64,000 nucleotides of DNA from Phytophthora hibernalis (Eukaryota > Oomycota > Peronosporomycetes > Peronosporales > Peronosporaceae). The stretch is taken from contig JAAKBF010000345.1 in NCBI GenBank assembly GCA_012656075.1, forward strand, positions 1-64,000, given 5' to 3'. The translations under genes and the position numbers were made by a program. Positions 11,386-19,615 of the stretch are shown one piece after another. Below the pieces are notes generated by a model. It saw only the letters and a list, made by a program, of their open reading frames with translations, was not told the DNA's origin and did not search any database. Each line of letters starts with the position of its first letter. Positions within the stretch are counted from its first letter, which is position 1.

Positions 11386-12813
11386 ATGAACAAGTACCTG
11401 GTTCGAGGCCTCGGCTTCTTCAACGATGCCTACGACCTCTTCGTCATGAACATCGTCAACGTCGTGCTCACGGAGCAGTACGGCAAGGAGGTCTACACTT
11501 CCTACGTCAAGTCGTGGGTCTCGGCTGCTGCTATCATCGGTGCCGTCATCGGTCAGCTGCTGTTCGGCTTCCTGGGCGACGTCTTCGGTCGTAAAGTGAA
11601 CATGGTCGCCACTTGCGTGCTGCTGATCGTGGGCTCCATCCTGTGTACGGTGGCGTACGCTGGTGACGGCAAGTCAACGTTGTGGTTCCTGGTGGTGGCC
11701 CGTATCATTCTGGGCATCGGTATCGGTGGTGAGTACCCTTTGGCTGCTTCGTCGTCGGCTGAGGACTCGACGAGCTCGGCCGAACGCAACACCCGCGTGG
11801 CTACGACGTTCTCGCTGCAGGGAGTGGGTCAGGTGGTCGCCGCCATTCTGGGCAACCTGTTGGTACAAGCTCTTGCTGATGGCAAGCCTGGTGAGAACAG
11901 CGACTCTCGTCTTGAGACCGTGTGGCGTCTACTCTTCGCTATCGGTTGCGTCCCTGCCGTTGTGATCTGCTACTACCGCATCACTGCTGAAGAAACGGAA
12001 GCTTACAAGGCAGTGCAGGAGCGTCAGAACGCAGTGACTCGCGTGGGTGCTGCGAAGAAGGCCCGCTTGTCCTTTATTCTACGTCACTACTGGGTCAGTC
12101 TGCTCGGTACGGCTGGCACGTGGTTCCTGTTCGACATCATCTACTACGCGCAGAATCTGTTTTCGGCCAGCATTCTGTCGGTCATCGGAGTGAAGAACTC
12201 GTCACTGCAGCAGGTCACCACAATGAACGCCTTTGTTGCACTCCTTGCCCTCCCTGGCTACTACGTGGCCATCTACTTCATCAACACTCTCGGACGCAAG
12301 AAGATGGCGCTTCAGGGTTTCTTCTTCATGGGTGTGCTCTGCCTCATCTTGGCCATCTTCTGGGACGATCTGCAGGACCAGACTGTGCTGTTCATCATCC
12401 TGTACGGCCTCACGCTCTTCTTCGCCAACTTCGGTCCCAACACCGCTACGTTCGTACTGCCCACCGAGATGTACCCGACTCCTATCCGATCGACCTGCCA
12501 CGGTATCTCCGCTGCTTGCGGTAAAGCTGGTGCGGCCATCGGCTCGTTCGGTTTCTCGATCTGGGTGTCCAACGAGAGCTTCGGCTACGATGGTGCTTTC
12601 TACACCTTCTGCGCGATCGCTTTCGTGTCGATCCCGTTGACGTGGTTCTGCGTGTTCGACAACAACGTTCCCATTGAAGAGATGGATGCGGATTTCTACC
12701 GCAAGCTTCACGGTGAGGATGTCTTCACTCGTGACTCGTTCGCGTCGAAAGGCGCTGAGCAGGACAAAGAGATCGGCTACAAGTCTGTCACGACCCCGGC
12801 GACCTCATCGTAA
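11386..12813 (+). CDS. Phosphate:H+ symporter family transporter, copy 2
   Basis: A 475-residue protein identical to copy 1 through residue 468; the tails then differ (VTTPATSS against SATPNA). It therefore has the same predicted topology, the same GGEYPL signature and the same candidate substrate residues. The ATG at 11386 is chosen because it aligns with copy 1 and follows an initiator-like element. The open frame extends further upstream, but without homology. Intact and intronless. Direct orientation and identical DNA point to recent gene conversion with copy 1, or to a collapsed or copied assembly; the unrelated flanks favour conversion. Confidence 0.88.
   Translation: MNKYLVRGLGFFNDAYDLFVMNIVNVVLTEQYGKEVYTSYVKSWVSAAAIIGAVIGQLLFGFLGDVFGRKVNMVATCVLLIVGSILCTVAYAGDGKSTLWFLVVARIILGIGIGGEYPLAASSSAEDSTSSAERNTRVATTFSLQGVGQVVAAILGNLLVQALADGKPGENSDSRLETVWRLLFAIGCVPAVVICYYRITAEETEAYKAVQERQNAVTRVGAAKKARLSFILRHYWVSLLGTAGTWFLFDIIYYAQNLFSASILSVIGVKNSSLQQVTTMNAFVALLALPGYYVAIYFINTLGRKKMALQGFFFMGVLCLILAIFWDDLQDQTVLFIILYGLTLFFANFGPNTATFVLPTEMYPTPIRSTCHGISAACGKAGAAIGSFGFSIWVSNESFGYDGAFYTFCAIAFVSIPLTWFCVFDNNVPIEEMDADFYRKLHGEDVFTRDSFASKGAEQDKEIGYKSVTTPATSS
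11395..12776 (+). repeat. About 1.38-kb near-perfect direct repeat, unit 2
   Basis: Partner of 8903-10284; see that entry. The unit covers almost the entire transporter coding sequence and none of its flanks. Confidence 0.85.
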
Positions 12814-13232
12814 GCTCGCCGTACAGGTTTCCTATTTTTCGCCCGAGACTTGTAGATGACAGTAAATCTCTAAGAACCAACAAGAATCGGATTAGACGTT
12901 TGCTTTGACTTCTTTGACTCTCTTTCAAGTTGTTGAAAGTTTAAACATAAGCTAAATTAACTTGTTCGACATTCAAAAGGGACGTTTTTGTGAACTTATC
13001 ATCTCGATTCGCACATATATCTAAGATCCGGCCGGACGCCTTCTATCATCCTTCGGTTTAACCTGTTCTTTTAGAACTTAGTTTAGCACCGTGTGTGATT
13101 CACACGTAAGCTGTTCCGGAAGGGGGTTGTGGTTGGATTACCCGGGGTTACCCACCCGTCCACCCCAAACACACAAATTGAGGGTATTGGGTGGGTAATG
13201 GAAAACCCATCCACCCACCTGTTAATTTCTAA
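12814..13232. other. Downstream region of transporter copy 2, no gene
   Basis: An AT-rich 3' region, then a stretch near 13130-13220 with an imperfect inverted repeat (GGATTACCCGGGG and CCCACCCGTCCACCCC facing TTGGGTGGGTAATGG). No coding signal seen. Confidence 0.5.
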
Positions 13233-13515
13233 GGGTGCGTTCGGTGGAACGCAATTTACATTACAATACACGCTTTCGCGAAGTATAGCATTTTTTTGCC
13301 AAATTCGGTATTCTGTTTTCACCGCAACCCTGATGAGATAAGGCCTCCGAAGACTTGGCCCCAACATTGCAAATCTAGCAGGATACATCGCCAAATTCGG
13401 CGATAAAGGAAATAGAATTTTGAACACAATTATCGATTTTGCTTGATATCGCAAAACGTCATTGTGTGTATAAACGAAGCAAAATATTCCAAATTGCGTG
13501 CTACCGAACGCACCC
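13233..13515. mobile_element. 283-bp MITE of PIF/Harbinger type
   Basis: Terminal inverted repeats start GGGTGCGTTCGGTGGAACGC on the left; the right end, read inward, is GGGTGCGTTCGGTAGCACGC. They stay alike to AATTT. The element is flanked on both sides by TAA (13230-13232 and 13516-13518). A 3-bp TWA duplication is the hallmark of PIF/Harbinger. There is no coding capacity. It sits a few hundred bp from Harbinger-type genes, but its ends do not match the terminus found at 18476, so the mobilising transposase is not identified. Confidence 0.8.
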
Positions 13516-13810
13516 TAACTTTATTTCCAAAATGTATTGGCAAACATTTCATATATAACCAGGGATGGCAACGGTTCTTTTAATAATTCTTCTTTATCTT
13601 CTTATATGTTTTAAGAAGAATTGACACAGAAGGCACTATTAGAGAGGTTTCGTGCCGGGCTTTCATCACCTTCACCATCAAAAAGCTGTTTAAAACACTA
13701 AATTACCCTAATCGTCGCCCATAAATTCTGATGGAAGTCGTGGCTGTAGTGAATTGCAGTCATCACCCTCAGCCAGTCAGCCACTGTCTTCATTCACTTT
13801 TGCTTAGGCA
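13516..13810. other. Spacer with a shared transposon-end motif
   Basis: AT-rich, no gene. TAGAGAGGTTTCGTGC at 13640-13655 recurs in inverted orientation at 37350-37365, and both copies adjoin a TTCTT/TATCTT-rich tract. Confidence 0.45.
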
Positions 13811-14764
13811 ATGGCAGAACCAACCAAACGAAAGAACTTCTCCGAGGCTGAAGATGCCATGCTTCTCAAGCAGACAATTCTTACTTACAGGAGCACGGCA
13901 GGGTCATGGAGCAGTGGGAGAAGCTAGCTGAGGCGCTGGTGGCTTGCCCGGACTTCTCCCGTAAGAACCTGTCTGGTAAAATAGCTCAGAACCGCATCAA
14001 CGCACTCATTGGTAAGTAAATCCATTCGCTACCACGTATATTATTACCCAATGCTAACGAATGCGAGTGTGTATGCATTTAGCTGCCGCCAACAAAAAGA
14101 ACAGTGCGGCTAAGCGCCTCTCGGGTGTAACGGAGTCTCACAGCGAGAAGTACGAGCTCGTGGATGAGCTAATCTTGAGAATGGAAGAGATGAAAGCGGA
14201 AAAGGCCGCCAAGAAGAAGGCTAGGGATGAGAAAAACGCTGCAAGTGAGAGTGCTGGTGAAGCTATACGCCGCATCGCTGTGGAACGGCTGAAACGGCCG
14301 CGAGAGGCAGACGACGGGCAAACTGAAAGTTCTTCTGAGGCAAAGCCCCCGCTCTTCCGCTGAGCTACTCTGGCGTGGGTGGGGATGGGGTGGCGGCATT
14401 GGTACGCACAGTGATCTTGAGAGCTTGGGGGCTTGAGGAGTACGCGGCGCAAATTCTCGAGTGGGAAGGGAACCGACCTGTCGCAAACAGATTTGTATGC
14501 TATTCATGTAATTGATAATAGCCATACCAATCAATGAATTGTATTGTGTACCTATCCACTGCCATCCGAATTAATAACTCGATGCCGATTGGGCATCTCG
14601 TTTCTGGAATGGCTCTGTTGCTCCGTATGGTTTTCATCCGGACTGGCGTCCGGAATCGGTCAATTACTGTAGTACTGTCAGTAAGGGAGCAAGAGCGCAA
14701 AGATCGTCGTGATCTTGAGCAGCGCTTTATTCTTTTGCTAGAACACTTAGCGAATAAGAAGTAA
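13811..14764 (+). pseudogene. Myb/SANT-like accessory protein of a Harbinger-type element, broken
   Basis: The ATG at 13811 opens with a basic leader and FSEAEDAMLLKQ, typical of a Myb/SANT-like helix. After a 1-nt shift near 13890 the sequence reads through EQWEKLAEAL and SGKIAQNRINALI. A good intron follows (GTAAGT at 14012, TTTAG at 14081). Then comes a charged segment (SEKYELVDELILRMEEM) to a stop at 14363. A further open stretch ending at 14764 (REQERKDRRDLEQRF) resembles the C-terminal coiled coil of such proteins and may be a last exon or a shifted continuation. PIF/Harbinger elements usually encode a Myb-like DNA-binding partner beside the transposase; the transposase fragment at 14798 is convergent with this gene. 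The exact structure is unresolved. Confidence 0.5.
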
Positions 14765-14797
14765 ATAGAACTGTGGTTGGTTCTTGCATCTATTGAG

Positions 14798-15303
14798 CTA
14801 ATAGGACATGTCTAAATAGTCCTGAAGTGAAGGAGGTGCAACGTCGAAGAAGCGACTGATCTGGTTGCCGCCATAGTAACAGCAGTGGCAGTTTGTCAAG
14901 AGCATCGCTAGCCGTACAAACTTTCCCACAGGACTTAGGCGAACTTTCAGATCTTTCTTGTAATCGATAAAAGCCCAAAGTCGTTTCATGATACCAAAGT
15001 TCCACTCGACAGCAGTTCGCACTGCACTCATCTGCTTGTTGAAAATCGTTGCGTGCGTTGGTAGTACCACGTCCTTGAATCGCGTAACAACGAAGTCGCT
15101 TACAGAATATGCAGGGTCGCCAAAGATGGCTTTGCCATCGAAAATGTCTGCATTCTCGCGAAAAAAATGTAAAAGGCGGCTAGCTGCAAATACAGTAGTG
15201 TCGTGTCTGCGCCCTTCAAACGGCCCAAAAATGCATGCACAATCCGTCGGGTGTGGTCAAACCTAGCAGTATGAACAATTAGTCGAACAACTATATGAAA
15301 CAC
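14798..15303 (-). pseudogene. Harbinger-type DDE transposase, C-terminal fragment
   Basis: The minus strand encodes the last third of a DDE_Tnp_4/HARBI1-like nuclease. Visible are IFGDPAYSVSDFV (second catalytic Asp), AVRTAVEWNFGIMKRLW (catalytic Glu) and a tail ending in FFDVAPPSLQDYL. At least one frame change lies near 15100. No sequence for the first catalytic Asp or the N-terminal helices is found upstream, so the gene is truncated. It lies tail-to-tail with the Myb-like gene, 33 bp away. Confidence 0.7.
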
Positions 15304-15359
15304 TCATATAATTAGCCGACATTATTTTACCTTGAAATAGAAGACAGTGTAGTCGCTTT

Positions 15360-16002
15360 TTACGAGGCTACGTCAGTCGAGACGGCGTGTAGCGCCTGCT
15401 GTTGGGTGTGTTCGACGCGCTCGTGAATGCGAGACACAAGGACGGATATGTGCTGCACGGCCTTTACCTCTACTGCCGCATCAAAGGATTCCTGAGCTAT
15501 GGTCATAGCTTCTTGGCGTTGTTCTTCGCATGCTTGGGCTATATTATCAGGGGCGATTAGCTGCGAGTTAGATACAAGAATATCCACAGCCTCATCCAAG
15601 CGAGCCCGGGCTTCGATGAGATTCGCCTCTGCTGTATCTGCACGAGCAATAATTGCTAGAACGGCTTCCGCTACCGTCGATTCAGCTGCAGCTTGCACGG
15701 AAGCTCTGTTGGAGTTGGAGTTGCACCTGCAGCTTTCTCTCCATCTCCACTGCTGCGCTCTCGAATTCACTTCGTGTGTGAACAACAAGCTCTTCCATAC
15801 GGCGTTCAAGAGACAGACTGTTCTGCTGTACTTGAAGCTGAGTCTCATACAGCGCTTGTGAGACGTTAATGGGCTGGTGCCCACTGATTTGGAGAATGTC
15901 TTCTTGTAGGGTGAATTTCCGCCGATGGTGAACTTGCGATGGTTGTTCCACCACGTCCTCCGAACTCTGATCCCCAGCAATTGCAACAAGCGCGTGCATC
16001 AT
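15360..16002 (-). pseudogene. Coiled-coil protein of unknown function beside the Harbinger genes, one frameshift
   Basis: From the ATG at 16002 the protein reads HHRRKFTLQEDIL and then a long heptad-rich region (ALYETQLQVQQNSLSLERRM). After a shift near 15715 it continues as AEAVLAIIARADTAEANLIE and stops at 15360. The RRKFTLQED segment resembles the start of a Myb/SANT helix. It may therefore be the DNA-binding partner of a second, decayed element. I do not recognise the family. No membrane segment or signal peptide. Confidence 0.4.
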
Positions 16003-16123
16003 GATCACCGCGGGTTGAGCTGTATCCCGCTAGAGCCGCACTGAGAAGTTTCCGTCTTGCCCAACCGTATCACGAGGAAAGGAAGAGGTTCTGTCGTTTC
16101 ACAGAGGTTCGCTCCTTTAAGTA

Positions 16124-16222
16124 CGACACGAACCGAACCAGTTTAATCTCGAGAACCAGGTTCTCGAGACTTAACAGGTTCTTCAAAAATCCGGAGAACC
16201 AGGGGTCGTGTTCGGTTCCTTT
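16124..16222. repeat. Nested imperfect palindrome
   Basis: GAACCAGTTTAATCTCGAGAACC at 16134-16156 is followed within about 2 nt by its inverted counterpart with three mismatches. An outer pair, ACACGAACCGAACC and GTGTTCGGTTCC, encloses them. The right outer edge resembles the transposon terminus near 35983-36019 (CAGGCTAG block). Probably a foldback transposon remnant. Confidence 0.5.
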
Positions 16223-16374
16223 CAGGCTAGTTTCCAGGGCATGATACGTGATTCTGTTTCATGATTGGCGGATATGAATACCGGTACATATGCTTCCTCA
16301 CGTCGTGAACTCGTGATCCGAGCAATGGATCATAATCCAATCTCGGGTCACGGATCTCAACTACATCTGTAGGA

Positions 16375-17554
16375 ATGAAAATCACTGCAATTGCCTTGGT
16401 GATCTCTGTGGTGGCTGTTGCGCATCGATCCAAGAGCTATCGTGCAAAGGTTGTCTCTCGCCACCGTTTGGAGTGGGTTCCTCACCGCAATCGTCTGCTG
16501 CTAGAAGGCCAATTTAAGCGGTACAATAGAATGAGTGCTGCCGCATTTGACGTTCTGGTGCAGTTGCTGACGCCGGCACTACAACGGGTCGAGCTACAGT
16601 CATGGAATAGAACCGGCACCAAACCCATAGAGGTTGTTAACATGGTCCAAATGACGATATCGTGGCTGGCCGAAGAACCGTACCATACAATTCGAGTGCT
16701 TGCGGGGGTGAGTGCCTCTGCATTCTACAGTATTCTAGTGGAAGTCATGCACGCGATTTGTGATCACCCTCGGTTTCTGATGGCAGCCCCTGTGAATGAT
16801 TTTCGTGCTATTCAAGCCGCAGCGGATGCCTTTTCAGCACTGAGCTCAAACCGCATTTTAACTGGCTGCGTTGGGTGCATTGATGGGTGGTTGTGCCAGA
16901 ACAGGGCGCCGAGTACCAATGAGGTACCTGACGTGTCTTCATTTTTCGGGGCATTATCTCACCTACGGAATAAACGTACAAGCATTGTGTGATGCGTCGT
17001 GCAAATTTATCGGCTATTGCTTCATCTCACCAGGCAAAGTTTCTGACAGTGTAGCCTTTTCGAAATGGCCACTGAGTGCCGCCATTGCAGAACTCCCATT
17101 TGGATACTATATAATTGGCGATAACGCGTACGGACTTGCGCCCTCGATGCTAGTACCTTTTACGAAGCCTGAAATTAAAAGCTCAGCGTACAGTGACTAC
17201 AACTTCTACGTTCCGCAGCTACGCATTCGGATTGAAATGTCCTTTGGCTTGTTAGTCAACAAATGGCAGATATTTCAATGGCCTCTCACAGTGGACTTTA
17301 ATCACACTGGTCTCGTGATTAAAACATCTATGAAGCTGCACAACTTTTGCATTGATGATCGCAGCCATTTTATCTATCATACCCCCGCGCTCGACATGTT
17401 CACGCTGCACACGTGCAAGTGCAGTCTTCTCAGCAATCAGCTCGCTTTTGTCTCCAGTTTCGGTTTAATGTGTCAACCAGAGAGGCAATTAGATCCACAC
17501 TCTTACGCCTTAGCGATTTGGGAGGGCGTGGTTGATGATGATTTACCTTCCTGA
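16375..17554 (+). CDS. PIF/Harbinger transposase (HARBI1-like, DDE_Tnp_4), one frameshift
   Basis: The ATG at 16375 gives a nearly full-length transposase of about 390 residues. After an N-terminal helical region (FKRYNRMSAAAFDVLVQLL) come the catalytic landmarks: GCVGCIDGW (first Asp), YIIGDNAYGLAPSM (second Asp) and RIEMSFGLLVNKW (Glu). One shift near 16950, by a TTTTT run, separates the first from the rest; both sides are conserved. The stop at 17554 lies inside the convergent neighbour, whose stop is at 17503, so the two genes overlap tail-to-tail by 52 bp. An opposing two-gene layout suits an autonomous Harbinger element. Possibly active if the shift is a sequence error. Confidence 0.8.
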
Positions 17555-18298
17555 GTTGAATCATCATCGTTGTCTTTATATACACAGCTCCCGCAAAATT
17601 CGCGCCCTTCTCCTCGTTCGTCGCACCACAAGTTCAAGTACATGACTGCCTTGTCACCTTGGCAGAAGTTCCAAAATTCTGCATGCGCGCCTGAAAGCTT
17701 GTTGCGTGCCTCAGCTTTCGAGAAGTTAGAATGCGCTTCTTTCCACATCGCTCTGAGTTTGGCTGCGGAATGCACTGTGATCTGGTCCGGACTAATACCA
17801 TCAAACAACGACTCGTTGTTGACGAGACGATCGTATGTGTCGTTCGGTGCGTTAAATGAAGCGGCCACTTCCTCCCAAAACCGAGACCCCCTTCATCCAA
17901 TTGTTTTCTAGTGAGCTGGTCCCCGGAAGCAATAAAGCGCTGGAAGAAGTCGTGGGAAAAGAGCACGTTTATGAGGCGAAACATGCAGTGTCGGCTACGA
18001 CGCGCTTCATCTTAGTCTGTTGAGGTCTTCGAACGGTTGCCTAGCCGTTGCTTGTCTAGAAGCAATGCAACACCACCTTTGGAGTTGTCATACATGGCAA
18101 GAATGGCAACACGCTCTTCTTTCTTCGTATTCTTGGCTACCGAAAGCTTCCTGGCGGTACACTCGAGCTTCAGCTGGTCCATGTTCCGGTCGCTATACTT
18201 GTCCGACGTGGGGGCAGCACAGATCGTTTTCTGTTTGGCTTTTGACGAGCCGTCCACTTGCTACTCGGTGCTGCTGTGGCTGAATCACCTTGCTCCAT
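17503..18298 (-). CDS. Accessory protein of the Harbinger-type element (SAP-like motif plus oomycete repeat domain), frameshifted
   Basis: From the ATG at 18298 the reading goes through a short leader. A SAP-like helix follows (DQLKLECTARKLSVAKNTKK), then INVLFSHDFFQRFIASGD, FNAPNDTYDRLV, SAAKLRAMWKEAHSNFSKAE and SGAHAEFWNFCQGD, to a stop at 17503. The last motifs belong to a protein type I know as recurrent in oomycete genomes without assigned function. At least three frame changes occur (near 18250, 18010 and 17880). The SAP-like helix suggests DNA binding. The fixed tail-to-tail position against the transposase suggests it is the element's second gene instead of a host gene. Confidence 0.5.
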
Positions 18299-18440
18299 CT
18301 TGCCGGAGTGGAAATGGAAGCAAACACGTTTCCAACAACCCCCTGCTCCGAGTCCCAACGGTCGAGTCTCGAGTCTCTTTATAGAACAGGATCACGATTT
18401 TCTTAAGAACGACCGTCGGCTCATACCCCAAGCCTCGATA

Positions 18441-18476
18441 GCGATCATGCTCCGATGATCCCGTTAAGAACGGGCC
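18441..18476. mobile_element. Right terminus of the Harbinger-type element with TAA target site
   Basis: The sequence ends CCCGTTAAGAACGGGCC at 18460-18476, followed by TAA. The same 17-mer, with one change, ends at 36019 followed by TTA. A matching left end was not found. Confidence 0.5.
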
Positions 18477-18525
18477 TAAGTACACAATTACCTTCAATTT
18501 ACCCTTGATTTGTATCGCCATTTCA

Positions 18526-19578
18526 ATGAAGCTGACGGATAGCAGGCTTTCGGCGGCTCAGCAGCAGCTCGACGAGCTTGAGTGCGTGCTCAGCATGTTC
18601 CCCGATCAACAGGAGCTACAGGCTGACATGCAGGCCAAGTCTTTGCTCGAGGAATACCTCGCTGAGGGCTACGGAGCCGCCCAACCACCACGACCTGAAT
18701 GCCAGATTCAGTACACATTTTACTATCAGGTGATACCATGAATGTTGTAATTGGAGACTGAAGTGCCTTGCTCATACCAGTACCATAATATGTTGCTATG
18801 TGAACAGGATCTAGCTTTCGGCCGTGAGGTGCCGTCATTGACACTCACGTGTCCACCACGATACCCAGAAAGTGGGTCCATGACGTTCGAAGTGCAGTGT
18901 CCTCAACTTTCACGGATGGATATGGAGAAACTGCACGCTGAGCTGGTCGACTTGAGTTCTGCTGCTTGTGCGGCTCAAGAAGTGGTCTGGCTGCAGCTGT
19001 ACCAGCATATGCAAGAGTTTCTATCTCTAGTGCACTTCAATACAAACTTCGACGATCAAGTTGTTCCGGTCTGTGCTGCTGAGAATGAATTATCGCCGGT
19101 GGTGCTGGGTCGCCGTGCCATTTACTTCCACCACATCATTGCATCCAACAAACGGCGTGTGGTGAAGGAGTGGGCATTAGAGCTGCAAATTGGTGGGTTT
19201 AGCAAGATTGGCTGGCCTGGCGTCGTGATTGTCGAGGGTGCTGAAGACAATGTGCAGGAGTATGTGCGTCGACTCCAACATCTTCGCTGGAAGCAGATCA
19301 CAGTGCGAGGTGAGCAGACGGAAGAATTAAGAGAGGGTTGCTCAAGAGGTATCGAGTCGCTCAGACGTCTACCTCGAGGTTTTCATGAGTTCCCGGAGAA
19401 TGGCATGTCTGACTTGGCTGCTGCCTGTCGTACTGCTGGCCTGGAGGAACTATTTCTCACCACCATGAAAATCTACGGGCGATCGGAGGATAACGATGTA
19501 GCTGAGGGTCTGGAATCTACGAAAGAGAGCACGAGCAAGAAGAAAGGTAAACGACATGGACAAAAGTCTGAAACATGA
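18526..19578 (+). CDS. RWD domain-containing protein 2-like (RWD + DUF1115)
   Basis: A two-exon gene. Exon 1 is 18526-18729, a 78-nt GT-AG intron follows (18730-18807), and exon 2 is 18808-19578, giving 324 residues. The N-terminal RWD domain shows LDELECVLSMFPDQQEL and the YPE turn after LTLTCPPR. The second half has HHIIASNKRRVVKEWALEL and GFSKIGWPGVVIVEG, typical of the DUF1115 region of RWDD2A/B. The tail is lysine-rich. RWD domains mediate protein contacts; no enzymatic role is known. The gene is intact and convergent with UTP13, with only 37 bp between the stop codons. Confidence 0.82.
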
Positions 19579-19615
19579 AAAGCGCCCACAGCAAGGGCTC
19601 TATGAGAGGAACTAT

